Of a stretch of DNA of 64,000 bases, positions 1 to 11,557 are shown piece after piece (within the stretch, counting starts at the first letter, position 1; every line of letters begins with the position of its first letter). The notes under the pieces were generated by a model. The model was not told the DNA's origin. It did no database searches and saw nothing but the letters and a program-made list of their open reading frames with translations. Source of the DNA: Chamaecrista fasciculata. Its lineage: Eukaryota > Streptophyta > Magnoliopsida > Fabales > Fabaceae. The stretch spans positions 1-64,000 of the forward strand of contig QANZ01048922.1 of assembly GCA_003254925.1 (NCBI GenBank), read 5' to 3'. Made by a program: the position numbers and the translations under genes.

Positions 1-503
1 AGTATCCTATTTAAGTTGAGAAAGAGGAAGAAAATAAAATTACATGGTTTGAGAACAATGCCATCTTATATGTGGTTCTTTTATTTATTTTCATGATAGT
101 TTCATTTAGAACTCGTAACTTTGTGTTGGAACTAAATTTAATGTCTTCATCCTTTCCACATGCAGAAATAAAGGAAATGTTATCTATAGTGCTGCAATAA
201 CTCTGCTTTGGCTCAGCAGTGGTGCACCAAGTACGACTTTCTATCTCAATGTTATAAATTTATGTGTTGAATGCAGGTCAAATTACTATTTTTTTATCAT
301 CATCATCATCATAATTGATATTTTATTAGTCATATTGGTTCCAGAACTTTTTTTTTCTTGGTGACCAATTTAGAACTGTTAGTATACTAATAACTAACTG
401 ATACCAATTACCTGTTTTCCAAGATAAGTTGCAGTCTTGCAGTGATAACCTGTTTCTGTGTGGCAAAATCCTGGAATGTCTAAAACTGCATTTTCAAATA
501 TTC

Positions 504-814
504 ATAGAATATTTTTTGCTATCAATACAAGATCTAATGATTAGGCGTTGCTCCTGTTGATTATTGCCATAGCAGGTGTGTGTACCACAGAGACCTAAAG
601 GTAAGATAGTCTAAGTCTCTAACCTGACTATATATGTTCAGAATTTCAGATGCTAGAGCAGTTCATTTGAGTTTAAATATACCAAGAAAGGATCTATATA
701 TTATTTTAATTTTTATTCCTGGAATTTCTTCAGCCAGAAAATTTGCTCTTAGATGCTTCTGACAACCTTAAAGTTTTTGACTTTGGTTTGAGTGCGCTAT
801 CACAACGAGTCAAG
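504..814 (+). pseudogene. CIPK (CBL-interacting protein kinase) gene fragment
   Basis: Two adjoining exon remnants match the catalytic loop and the start of the activation segment of SnRK3/CIPK kinases. The piece ending at 600 reads VDYCHSRCVYHRDLK and is followed by a GT donor. The piece at 734-814, bounded by AG and GT, reads PENLLLDASDNLKVFDFG and then LSALSQRVK. The HRD and DFG motifs are recognisable, but the usual SDFG is FDFG. The first piece is frameshifted around 540-550: its N-terminal part lies in another frame. No nucleotide-binding loop, APE motif or NAF domain follows, so no kinase can be made. Only this slice is present, and the next exons downstream belong to other genes. It is a broken fragment, probably moved here by a transposon. 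Confidence 0.75.
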
Positions 815-1393
815 GTATGCTTTCTTGAATTTCATTGTCTTTGTTGTTTTCTTTTAGTGGAATTGGTAATATTTGATGGTGTTAGCAATGCATATTTGGA
901 CATTATATCTTAGTGATTTTGGTCCTTTACATTAAATTAATGCTCAGAAAAGTTACAACATTACTGAAATTAGAAAGAGATTGGAGTTTGAGAGAAGAAA
1001 TTAGAAAGAGAATCTAAGAAAATGAGAAATAGGAAGTGTGAATATCAAGAAAACAAGGACTTTTGCATCTGATATTTCTTTGTTAGGTTTGTATTACTCA
1101 TATAGCCATATGTTTTAGGTCATAAATGCTTTTTCCCTCCCATCTTTCAACTAACCCCGGGGCTTCCTGTATTGCCAGTTGAATTTATTTTTTCATTTCA
1201 GTTTATACTTTACTCCACTTTCTGTCTTTTTGTTATAATTTTGATTGAATATAATTTTGAATATAGGTGTAGGAAGTTGTTTCATTAATTTTGAATACTA
1301 ATGTTTTAAATGAATTAAATTTTGGTAATTTGGCTGCTTAAGTTATAATTTATTAATGTGGAATTTCTCACATACTGCAAAATTCAACTTCAG

Positions 1394-2120
1394 AATCATA
1401 TCAGATTTGTAACACATGAAAACCAGACTGATGCAAAGAAAATGCTGAAAGATCTCCTTTACAATAGTGGGTCCTCTAGATTTTCATCTCAGGTATGCTT
1501 TTTAAGATCTTAATTATTAATTCATGCCCATGGCCTCCTCTGCTTGCTATGGACTACAGTTCCTATGAAGGAACTACTTTTGGAGGATCCTTGATCCTTA
1601 ATTTATTAACAATGGCCATATATAGTAGCTTTCTAGGTTAGTCTGTTAGAGAGGAAGAGAAGAATGAGAGAAACTGAAGTAGTCAGTGGTTATGTCAAAT
1701 TTGTGATTCAAGATTGATTGCAATACTTTAGGGTTTAGTTGGTTATAATTACTTGGTCTTCTTGATAAATGATAAACTGAGTATTTGATAAATTTGTTAT
1801 TATGCTATCAAATATGAATTGGTCAGTGGGTATTATTTGATTGTGAAGCATTCTTTTATCATTTTAATTGTATTTTATTTATGAGATTGTGAAGCGAAAG
1901 AGCATGCGTCGTTTTTCTCTTCCATATTGCAGCTTGCAATTTTAGAATTGGGAGGAGGCAGCAACTTTACAAGATTTACAAGCAGAATTGAAGAAGAAAA
2001 AGAAGAAGATGGCTAAGAGAACAATTTTTGCACAGAAGCTGCTTGATGATTTGAAGCTGAGAAAAGAAAGAATGAATAATGTGTCTCAGAAATCAAGCCA
2101 ATCCCACCAGCTTCCTCTAG
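1394..2120 (+). pseudogene. Two-exon fragment of an unidentified coiled-coil protein gene
   Basis: Two exon-like blocks with good splice borders seem to come from one gene. The block at 1394-1492 encodes 33 residues beginning NHIRFVTHENQTDAKK. The block at 1946-2120 encodes about 58 residues beginning NWEEAATLQDLQAEL, then a lysine-rich stretch and AQKLLDDLKLRKERM. They join in frame if the acceptor at 1945 is used; the nearer AG at about 1932 leads into a stop. The second block is heptad-like, Lys/Glu/Leu-rich and looks like a coiled coil. The parent gene is not recognised. Neither a start nor a stop is present, so this is an internal slice of a gene. Confidence 0.45.
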
Positions 2121-2310
2121 GTAAGTTCATATATATTGAGATTCATTCTCACTTCTTTTTGGCAAATAATGAGGCTAGAAATCAAGCCAACCTATGATCA
2201 CTTTTTATTTGGCACTTCAGTAATCATGAAATCCTTTTCATTAATATTTCTATATGGTTTTTCTTGAAATATTATTATACTAACGAGATTTTTTTTTCTT
2301 TATTTTATAG

Positions 2311-2842
2311 TTGGTTGTGGTTCAGGAGTGCAATGGTAGATTCAAGGAAACAGGTCTATGGAAGTTGCCTACTGGAGCTGTTAACAAAGAAGTTATCTTA
2401 AATGATTGTTTTATTTTTTTGAATTATTCAATTCTTTGTGATATTTTCTTACATACATTTGGATTTCATTTACAGGGTGAGGATATTTGTACTGCTGTAA
2501 TCAGAGAAGTTAAAGAAGAGACAAGAGTAAGACTATAAGCTATCTATTATTTTTCTTCTCCCTGTTTCTTTGGAACCATATGAAGCCTAAAACTTCTCTT
2601 TTATTATTAATAATAATATTAATTATTATTTTCAGATAGAGACAGAATTTGTTGAAATTTTAGAACTCAGGTAAGAGTAGAAACTTATTCAATTGACTAA
2701 TTTACTTTGTGATTTATGTCTAATCTTACTCCATCTGATTGCTATTTTCACACATTTAAATGTTTTGCTTCTGTCTTCTTGCATCAGGCAACCACATTCC
2801 TTTGACATTCAGACACAGGCCTCTAAAATTGAGGCAGCTCAG
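2311..2842 (+). pseudogene. Nudix hydrolase pseudogene fragment (NUDT2/6/7/10-like)
   Basis: Four exon remnants (2311-2391, 2476-2526, 2636-2670, 2788-2842) match the Nudix fold of the plant cytosolic ADP-ribose/NADH pyrophosphatase group. The reading is VVVQECNGRFKETGLWKLP, then GEDICTAVIREVKEET, then IETEFVEILELR, then QPHSFDIQTQASKIEAAQ. The Nudix box is damaged: the conserved Gly after EET is Arg. The first donor either adds a codon before GED or has lost its GT. The last exon lacks the residues that normally lie between the RQxH and SFDIQ segments. No N- or C-terminal exons are visible. It lies in the same orientation as the fragments to its left. Confidence 0.75.
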
Positions 2843-2849
2843 GTTTTCT

Positions 2850-3940
2850 TTGGAGTTTATTAATCCATTCGAAACATTTTAAACCCCTTTTAAATTGCTG
2901 ACTCATGAGAATAGTTTCAAAGATAATGACTGAGAGTCTAACGACATTTTATTATTCATTCATTTGACTCATTGATAGTGATCCAGTGGATTGGCATCAT
3001 AAATTTGTTCATCATTCACATATAAATTACCTGCACATCATAAAAAAACCAAAGCATCAACTCTTTGAGATTATTCAAAGGTAGATTAGCTTAGTTGTAA
3101 GAAAGGATAGTGTCTCTTCTCTCCATAGCAATTTGGTTTTGATTCCTTTGGGAAGCACTTTGGGACTGAAATCTCAAAGTTCTTTATATGAATTCCTTTT
3201 GAGTTTCTGAAATTGTCTACTTGGTTTTCCTTTATCTCCAGTTGTGTTCATTTTCAAGTGGTGGATTGGTTTGCTGCAAGTCATTTTGGAGAATAAATTC
3301 TATTTCTGTCATTTTTGTTTGTATCTTAATTTGTTCTATGGATCTATTTGTTTGTATCTTAACTTTAGCTTCACTATTAGTTTACCTAATTTTCAATTTC
3401 TGTTATTATTTGAGTCCATGACCGTATCCCTTTCATTTATATATTTTCGTCTATTTGCCTTATTATAATTATATATATTTGGACTATTGTATGGCATAAA
3501 GGTAATCTGAAATTGGCATTGTTAAAGTTTGTAAAATCTGGATATGTCAAAATTCAATGCCATTGTTAATTTCAATTTGGTTTTTGATTATTTACAAATT
3601 GGTTTTTACATTTGTGTAATCTGAAATTGCCATCCTTCTTATTCCTACCAGTTCAAGTTTGGTATATAAATTTTTGCCCTTCCTTTTAATTTCAATAAGG
3701 ATTGTTAAAGTTTGTGTAATATGGACATTAAGTGTGATAATGTGCTGATTACTTCCTGGAATTGGCTTTACCTTGCTGACTTTGCATCTTTCAAGCCCAC
3801 TTACATTCCCATTTGATTTGCCGAATTGAATTACTTATATGCTACTGTTGCCTTAGAGTTGATCTTACATGCTGCATTTTAGACAGTAGCATATAATTTC
3901 TGTTTTTAGGTTTGTATTTTCAGTTTATGCATTGGGATTG
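2850..3940. other. Non-coding stretch, no gene seen
   Basis: The DNA is AT-rich, and only short open frames with no recognisable protein content occur. Some T-rich imperfect repeats (for example repeated TTTGTTTGTATCTTAA around 3320-3365) are visible. It probably belongs to the same mobile block as the gene fragments to its left. Confidence 0.5.
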
Positions 3941-3944
3941 ATTT

Positions 3945-4585
3945 CACAGTAATGATATCTTTTCTTATCCAAACTACATTGAAGAAACTATTTGAAAGTT
4001 TGGATAAGAAAAGATAGTGAAGCTAATACTAAATTTACTATTTGACAGTTTGGATCTGCTAATGGTATCTTTTCTTATCCAAACTACATTGAACTATTAA
4101 ATTTTCTTATCCAAACTGTCCAATACATTGAAGAAACTATTTCAATATAGTTGAGGGCAATGTAATTTGGAGTAATGGTATCTTTATTGTTAAAACATGA
4201 GTGATTATACAGAACTGTGAAAAGATGAGTGAGTGTAACTTTACTGTGAAAAGATGGTATCTTTACTGTGAAAAGAAACTACTTCAATGTAGTTCAGGGC
4301 AATTTTCTTATCCAAACTGTCAAATAAATCATTACTATCTTCACAGTAATGGTATCTTTTCTTATCCAAACTACATTAAACTAATAAATTTTCTTATCCA
4401 AACTGTCAAATACATTAAACTATTTGACAGTAATGGTATATTTTCTTATCCAAACTTATGAACTATTTGACAGTTTGTATAAGAAAAGATAGTAAAATCT
4501 TGGGACTAATTTCACAGTAATGGTATCTTTTCTTATCCAAACTACATTGAATTATCAACTTGCATGCTCTCTTATCCAAACCATA
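3945..4585. repeat. Cluster of direct and inverted copies of a TTTTCTTATCCAAACT motif
   Basis: The core TTTTCTTATCCAAACT, often preceded by AATGGTATC and followed by ACATT, recurs many times on the plus strand (near 3960, 4070, 4103, 4300, 4355, 4390, 4440, 4535 and 4570). Its reverse complement AGTTTGGATAAGAAAA appears near 3995 and 4478. The spacing is irregular and the copies are diverged. The cluster could form long hairpins. No family can be assigned; it may be internal repeats of the surrounding mobile element. Confidence 0.7.
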
Positions 4586-4589
4586 ATGA

Positions 4590-5690
4590 ATAAATACTGA
4601 CAAAGCCATACATAAACTTACAAAATAGTTTCAGCTAATAACCCCCTTCCTACTTATTAGCCATTGATGTTACTTTTAAGTTTTAACTGACAGTTTTTCC
4701 AAATAATCTTCACATAGGTTGATTAGCCTCCTTATTAGTCATCCCATTTGATTCTATTATGCACATCCATCTTATTCTATTAGGCCTTGGTCACCATTGC
4801 CGTTGGCACCAATTTTATTTGATCATGTAGACTGAAATCTAAAAAAAAACAATTCAAAGTTTGGGGTCTGAACGTATTGTTTATTCTTCCTTTGAGCAAA
4901 ACTTATCAAAACTACATTTTAGTCCTCAAACTATAATGTAACTTTCATTTTGACTGTAAATTTATTTTTGGTTTTGTTTTAATCGTCAAAAATTCAAATT
5001 TGTTTTATTTGGATCCTCAAAATGTGATATCATTTGATATTTGCATTTATTTATAACTTGAACAATTAAGATAGACCATTTCTATTTCATATGTACCAAA
5101 TTGTCAAACCCTTTGTTATATTTAGATCCTCAATGAAATTTCGTTAATCATTTTTTTAAGCCTTTTTGGTTGAAATTTAACCAACTCGATGGAATTTGAA
5201 CTTCTACATGAAAAATCTTTTCTGCATTCAATTACCACTGTTAATTACTAGAGATTAGTAAATTAAATTGATGTGTTTGTGTGTCTGACTTAATTAGTGA
5301 ATAAAAGTGGTGTTCCCACTTTTAGTGACATGCATGACTCTTTAGGTTAGCTCAATATGACTCCCACTATATATATCTTCAATCTGCATGCACTATATAT
5401 ATATATATATATNATTTTGGACTGTAATATAATCAACATCTCAAACACATCTGCAAAGACTATATTATTAATGTAAGTTAATTATAGTATTTTATCATCT
5501 TCAGTGACTTTGGCTAATAGTTTCAAAGTGGTATTACTTATTTGAATCCATTAGTACATTGTTTGCAAAAAATTCGTGAAACAATATATTTTATGATTTT
5601 AGGACATTTTACTCCAATGGCAATAGGATTTTATGATTTTATTTACTCATTTTCAAAATGTCACAATTGCTAAGTATATAAACTGTCAAG
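4590..5690. other. Non-coding AT-rich stretch with a microsatellite and a gap base
   Basis: No gene is visible. There is an AT dinucleotide tract at about 5393-5412 ending in a single N at 5413. Degenerate 'TTTTGGTCCTCAAA'-like transposon debris occurs around 4900-5150. Confidence 0.5.
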
Positions 5691-5695
5691 GAAAA

Positions 5696-5726
5696 ACCCG
5701 TGCGAACGCACGGGTCTCAGACTAGT
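5696..5726 (+). mobile_element. Helitron-type 3' terminus (hairpin plus CTAG|T)
   Basis: A perfect 9-bp-arm hairpin, ACCCGTGCG-AA-CGCACGGGT, occupies 5696-5715. It is followed after 6 bases by CTAG (5722-5725) and then T (5726). A GC-rich hairpin a few bases before CTRR, with a T from the host AT target, is the standard 3' end of plant Helitrons. The matching 5' TC end was not identified and may lie left of the window. The alternative is a short Helitron that starts somewhere between about 4600 and 5690. Confidence 0.65.
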
Positions 5727-6490
5727 ATATGTATATAAGACGAATAGCTAGATGGCCAGCTGGTGCAATCTCGGTAACCGAGGTGCATGCACTTAAAGCA
5801 ATTAACCTCAATCATTAGTGTAATTAAGAATGTTAATATTCCAACCAACTTGACCATTTTGAGTCTTCTATACATATAATTAATTAATTAATTAAACCTC
5901 GTACATCTATCCTTAGACCTCAAGAATTTGAAATGCATGGAATTGCATGCATAAAATGAAACTTGTTGGGTTGGGTTGGTCTGGAATCTGGGTATATTTT
6001 GTCATTTTGATTATCCTAATATATATATATATATATATAATTCCTAGCTACTTTCATTTGAATGTCGTCAGCAACTTGCTTCTTCCAGCAGCCCTAGCTT
6101 TGATGATGTTTCTCGATCATCGATTATCTAACAATGGGATTCCCCTCTTTCAATATAATTAAACTCCAAATTGCACTTTCTAAATGGTCTAACAGCTCAT
6201 GGTTTTATTCAAGACAATACTAATAAGATGGGCGGTTTTTAGTGATTAAATATAATCAATTCATCGAGCTAGTTTTATATATTGTGTTGGTCTACAAATA
6301 ATTTCATCAATAGCGTTTTTTATGGGCCAAAAGGAGCTTTGATATAGAAAGTTTGATTGTTAGGACAACTTAGTTTTTGTTGGATTTTGTTTTTTTTTAT
6401 ATTGAAATTTGTATAATAAATTTTATTGTACAAATTTCATTGTAAAAAACAGAATCCAATGATCCAAAATTAGGGTACCTAACAATGTTG
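5727..6490. other. Non-coding stretch
   Basis: AT-rich DNA with no supported coding region. A (TTAA)n run lies near 5877 and a (TA)n run near 6020. Confidence 0.5.
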
Positions 6491-6491
6491 A

Positions 6492-6900
6492 GCATGTTTG
6501 GTTATATTGTTTTCTATTTTCATTTTCTAAAAATGTATTTTGTACAATTTTTTTTTAAAATATTTTGTGAAAGTATTTCTTGAAACAAGCTGAAAACGAG
6601 AAACATTAAAAAAAACGTTTTCAATATTTTCAAAACAAAACTTGAGATATTTTACAACTTTACATAAAAGTAAACTATTTAATAATGTTAATATCATCAT
6701 TTAGTAATAATCAAACTTAAAAGCATATAAAAATTAGTATTTTCAAGTTAACATAATTTAAATATGAATTAAAACGATTTTTTGATTTTATAAAACAAAC
6801 ATGTTTTTTAAATATTGAAAATTTATAAATGAAAATAAAATTTCAAAAATAAAAACAAAAAATCAAAATAGAAAACATTTCCCTAAACTAAACAAGTCTA
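6492..6900. repeat. Probable MITE with diverged terminal inverted repeats
   Basis: The left side carries TTGTTTTCTATTTTCATTTT and the right side carries the inverted form (AAAATCAAAATAGAAAACA), each flanked by TGTTTGG-like ends in opposite orientation. The interior is almost pure A/T and nearly palindromic. The target-site duplication is not clear, so the exact ends and family are uncertain. Confidence 0.4.
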
Positions 6901-7477
6901 TATTTTTTTTTTAGAATTTTCCTTATAACATTTAGAAATCTTAGTGCGCTCTTCACTTATCATAGAACATGACTAGGGATTAGACCTCTCATATTATTAA
7001 CTAAGTGAAAGGCATAATCGCTCGTCACGCTTTTGTTTTATTTAAAAACAAATTACACAAAACATAATTGGTATTCACACCTTTCGTTTGGTCAAGTACA
7101 ACACGAAAAACTATCTTTTTTTTTTTGGGTAAATAAAAGGGGCTCAAAAGCCCAAAGGAAACAAATATCAAAAAAGCTACACAGAGATAACACGTGGGGT
7201 AGAGACATCCATAGCCATCATTAAGCAAAAAAAGATTTTCTAAGTCCCTAGAAGCATCAGACCACTCAATGAAACCCACCTTATGTTGAAGACTCCAATT
7301 CGCAAGCCAGTCCGCGCAAGAATTGGCTTCCCTATAGGCATGGGTAATTTCCACAATCCAATCAACAGACAAAAGGTTCTGAATTTCCCAAAAAAACATT
7401 GGAAGTACCTTCACCAGTTCACCACCACAGCCTAGTCTGAATAATGTGGACCATCGCAGCCGAGTCACTCTCAAGGA

Positions 7478-8105
7478 TAGGGGTGGCAAATGGTTGGGTT
7501 GGATTGGTTTTGGGTTGGGTTGTAAATGGTTGGGTTATAAATGGGTCATTGACCCATTTATATTTTCTAAATGNCATGATCTAGGGATTGTTTTGTAAAT
7601 TTTGAAAATATTTAGGGGCATTATGTAATTTTTGCAAAAATTTGCAAAATTCATCTTCCTCCCACTTAACTCACAGTTTGGTGGGACTAAAATGCATTTT
7701 TTTTTCAAATTTAGGACTAATCTGTAATTTTATCCTTTTTCCAATATTTTTCAAAATTACAATTTTGGTCCAAAATATTTTTTATAATTTTCATTTTAGT
7801 CCTCAAATATTATGGTTTAGGGACGTTTTTGTAAATTTTGAAATTTTTTGGGGGGCATTTTGTAATTTTTGCAAAAATTTATGAAATTGCATATTTATCC
7901 CTTTCATGAAACTACATAGTTTTGATACAAATTTGAGTTGGGTTGGGTAACCCATGGGTTTTACCCAACCCAACCCAAATTTTAATGGGTCAATTTTGAA
8001 CCCAACCCATCTTAACCCATTATCTAAATGGGTTGGGTTTGGGTTGGTTAATTTGTTGTTGGGTTGGTTGGGTTGGTGGGTAATGGGTTGAGATTGCCAC
8101 CCCTG
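7478..8105. mobile_element. Non-autonomous hAT element with 8-bp target duplication
   Basis: The termini are TAGGGGTGGCAA (7478-7489) and TTGCCACCCCTG (8094-8105), a typical hAT inverted repeat. The flanks carry a perfect 8-bp duplication, CTCAAGGA, at 7470-7477 and 8106-8113. The subterminal zones are packed with TTGGGTT/AACCCAA tracts in opposite orientation. The length is 628 bp with no transposase. A single N sits at 7574. The insertion interrupts the LINE RNase H remnant. Confidence 0.88.
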
Positions 8106-8134
8106 CTCAAGGATAACTCGGCGATACTTTATTC

Positions 8135-8659
8135 TAGAGGTGTACACGGACTGGGTTAAGTTGGGTTTAAGGCGGGTTGGTTCAGACTCATTAAATTATT
8201 TGGCGGGTTGGGCTAAAGAAAATAATTGAGTCAACTCAAACCAAACAGTAGCGGGTTGGTTTGGGTTGGTTTGACGGGTTGACCCATACTAAATTTTTTA
8301 ATTTTTTTATATTTTTTTATAAAAAATATGGTCCTTCTTAAATTTTTTTTCTTTAATTTGGTCCTTCACAATTTGTTTTTTATGGACTAAATTGAGAATA
8401 AAAATTTATGAATTGATCAAACTGTAAAAATAATATTATTTGTGATATTAAAATATAACTTTAACTAAATAATTTTTTTTTATTTTTTATTTAATATTTT
8501 TGCGGGCCGACGGGTTGGGTTAGGTTGAGCGAGTTCAAAATCCTAAAACCCGCAGCCCAACCCAAACCACAACAGACTCAATATTTTGAACCCAAACCAA
8601 CCCAAATTAGTAGGTTGGGTTGATTTTTGCGGGTTAACCCAACCCAATGAACACCCTTA
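8135..8659. mobile_element. Second non-autonomous hAT element
   Basis: The termini are TAGAGGTGTACAC (8135) and GAACACCCTTA (ending 8659), with subterminal GGGTTGG/CCAACCC tracts. The flanks are CTTTATTC (8127-8134) and CTTTTATTC (8660-8668), an 8-bp hAT duplication with one inserted T. The length is 525 bp with no coding capacity. It lies about 20 bp from the neighbouring hAT element and splits the same LINE remnant. Confidence 0.8.
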
Positions 8660-8799
8660 CTTTTATTCTCTTAGCAAGTTTAAGACCCTCCAAACATTCT
8701 TAGGATTCGGCTTTAAAAGCCGTACACTTCACCAAATTCCTCGATCCATGGTCCCAACTCATTTCTTATAAGGCCACCGCATCCCGCATCCCGTACATT

Positions 8800-10610
8800 T
8801 CTTATAAGGCCAACTCATCTACGCCTTACAATTACATTATTGTAATATTGTTAAATGACATTTGTGCCTTGCGTGTCATTGAATTCGGTAAAAAACAAAA
8901 GTACAGTAAAAACAATTTATATATTTAAATGTGAAAAAAAACAGTACCTATGTTTTAATTTATATTAAAAAAATTGGTATAAGTGTAAAAAAAATACTAG
9001 CTAGTATATATATACAGATTTTTTTTCTTGGTAATTTATATACAGATTTTTTTTAAAAAAAAAGACACGTCGGAGAAACTACTCTAGCTAGAGATACTGC
9101 TGAAATATTTGAACAATTAAAATACAATATAATTCAAATCCGCCAAACTATTTGTCTTACACTTGTATGATTCAAGCTATAACAACTGAGCAACTAACAG
9201 TCAAAGAGCTATAGATGGAATAAACAGTGTGACATTAGTTAATAATAATTAATTGGGTTCATATGAATCTGTCTCCAATATCGAATCGAACAGGCTGCTT
9301 TTTAATTTATCCTGCATGTAATTAACGCATATATATATATATATATATAATATCCGGATTCATGATTATGCAGAATGTATACTAATATATAATGTTTTTG
9401 GAGAGAATCTAACAAGTTGATTAAATTATTATTTTATAAGCTTTTTCAATCATGAAATATATATATATATATATATATTTAGTATCTACTTGACAGCGCT
9501 GTTGACTGTGGGCTTCTAAATAAGGCATGTATGTTTAGTCCAGCTAGGAGCCTAGGACCACGATCAGTACACTTTTTTTGGTGCAGAAAATAAATAAATA
9601 ATTTACTTTGATGATCAATGTATTTGGAGACAAATAACAATGTAGCTAGCTAGCAACTTTGTGTAAACCCAATTTGGTTTTATATATAGTCCTTAAATGA
9701 TACCTAATTACCTATCCTATATATATATGGTATCCTGTTTATAGAGCATGCATGATCCTCTGTTATTTTCAATTTACATACTGTGCAAATTTATATCTAC
9801 TCAATCTAGTAAGTATTTTATTTAATTTCCAACAATAATTAACTATAAAAAAATTACATCTCCCCAATTTATTATATTTAAATAATATGATTTTTTTATT
9901 CCCATATAATCATTATTAAAATCCAACTAAATTAAACGTATTTGCTCGATCCTACGTTGGACACACCTAGGTTTATTCACGTGGTATGAGAATAATTATT
10001 AGATAGAGAATAGAAATAGACACAATGCAAGTGAATGTTGGCGTTTAATTAAATTAGATTCAATGTTCTTAAAAACAACGTACCGCAGAATTTTTTTCCC
10101 CCACTTCATCTTGAGTTATTATTATTATTATCATTGAACTTTATTCATATACATACAATGTTCTGAATGAAAGTGAAATTTGAAATTTACAACTCATTAT
10201 ATCGAGGACTTGAGGTATACATAAGGACACGCGTTAGTTGATATAGATTAAATTAAAAACAAAGTGGTGTTGAATAGTTTTAGAGATGGTTGATTGATAG
10301 AATATTAATAAATGATTGATGTGGGGTTTTCAAGTTTGAATTAGCAATTAGATGTTGTACAAGCCACAAATGGAGATGGTACGTATGGTTAATTATTTGT
10401 CCATTAAAGTAATTCTAAAATTGGTAATAGAAAATGACCAAAGAAAAGGAACGAATGGTCCTATTATGCTTTTCTGATCATAATCAAGAATTAATAGCAA
10501 TTTATGGAGGGACAAAGCATGCCAACTAATAAAGATTCTTGAGTCTCTCAGGTAAGATGCGTGAACTGAGTTGAATTCAGGGCGTACAATTCAAGTGGGA
10601 CTTAGTTGTT
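8800..10610. other. Long non-coding intergenic stretch
   Basis: No gene or defined mobile element is recognised. It holds AT microsatellites near 9330-9350 and 9459-9479. Confidence 0.5.
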
Positions 10611-10627
10611 ATTGTTATTTTAATTAA

Positions 10628-11143
10628 GGCTAAAGTGCACTTTTGGTCCCATAACTTTTGCAAAGGTTTCAATTTGATCCCATAACTTTTTTGTTGCAAT
10701 TTTGGTCTCATAACTTTGACAAAGGTCTCAATTTTGTCCCATAACTTTTTTTGTTGCAATTTTGATCTCATAACATCTAAAAAGTCTCACTGTTGGTCCC
10801 AAGTTGATTTCCATTCGTTCCATAACTTCACCCATATTTGCCACATCATCATCCAACTCAGTATGTCAGATCATTTTTAGCGACAGATAATGGATGGAAA
10901 TCACTATTGGGACCAACGGTGAGACGTTTTCAAAAGTTATGGGACCAAAATTGCAACAAAAAAAAGTTATGGGACCAAATTGAGACCTTTGCCAAAGTTA
11001 TGAGACCAAAATTGCAACAAAAAAAGTTATGGGACCAAATTGAGACCTTTGCCAAAGTTATGGGACCAAAATTTCAACAAAAAAGTTATGGGACCAAATT
11101 GAAACCTTTGCCAAAGTTATGGGATCAAAAGTGCACTTTAGCC
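10628..11143. mobile_element. Mutator-like foldback element with 9-bp target duplication (copy 1)
   Basis: The element starts GGCTAAAGTGCACTTTTGG and ends with its reverse complement. The flanking duplication is TTTAATTAA at 10619-10627 and 11144-11152. The 516-bp element is almost all arm. Each arm consists of tandem units of about 60 bp built from CCCATAACTTT and GTTGCAATTTTGG modules, around a short unique centre near 10800-10910. It has no transposase. The 9-bp duplication is typical of MULEs. A relative lies at 22470-23023. Confidence 0.85.
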
Positions 11144-11557
11144 TTTAATTAATAATTATTGGTAAAGTCAAAAGTGACTTATCTATAATAATTACCATTT
11201 ACCAACGGAAAGAATGTGTATTAAAATAAGTTTATAGCTAGCTAGTGGAATATATTTATTATTAAAAAAATTATTTATTTATGTACGTATGTACAAGAAT
11301 GATTTAACTTCATGCTTTAACAGTACTTTTGATGAGAGGCTATTAGTGGTATGTGTGTACTATACAGGATACATATATATTAATGAAGAAAATTAAAGAG
11401 AGCAAGTGTTCAATAAGCTTCTAAATTAGAATTCTACTTGGGTATATATGAATAATTGATCACACTAAACAAAGCAAACGCCAAGTTGGTACCCATGCAG
11501 AAAGAAGAAAAATACATGTAACATGAAAGTTGAAACGCCAGTTGTAATTTATTTTTT

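Larger units (their letters stand above)
7115..8790 (-). mobile_element. LINE retrotransposon remnant (RNase H region), split by two hAT insertions
   Basis: The minus strand encodes the C-terminal RNase H domain typical of plant L1-like ORF2 or a related retroelement. The terminal signature is HAYREANSCADWLANWSL (about 7288-7341), and the upstream part (8134-8106 and 8790-8660) gives FKAES, then CLEGLKLAKRIKYRRVIL and an ESDSAAM motif when the two insertions are removed. The 3' end is a T-run on the plus strand at 7115-7126, which is the copied poly(A) tail. An in-frame stop lies in the FKAES region, so it is dead. The 5' part is missing or unrecognised beyond about 8790. Confidence 0.7.

Noticed and set aside
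7480..8105. Telomere-like repeats (TTGGGTT)
   Set aside because: The plant telomere repeat is TTTAGGG; here GGGTTGG tracts are subterminal repeats of a hAT element with clear ends.
10838..11152. 104-codon frame with repeated KLWDQxxTFAKVM peptide
   Set aside because: It is just the translated modular arm of the Mutator-like foldback element, and its periodicity follows the DNA repeat.
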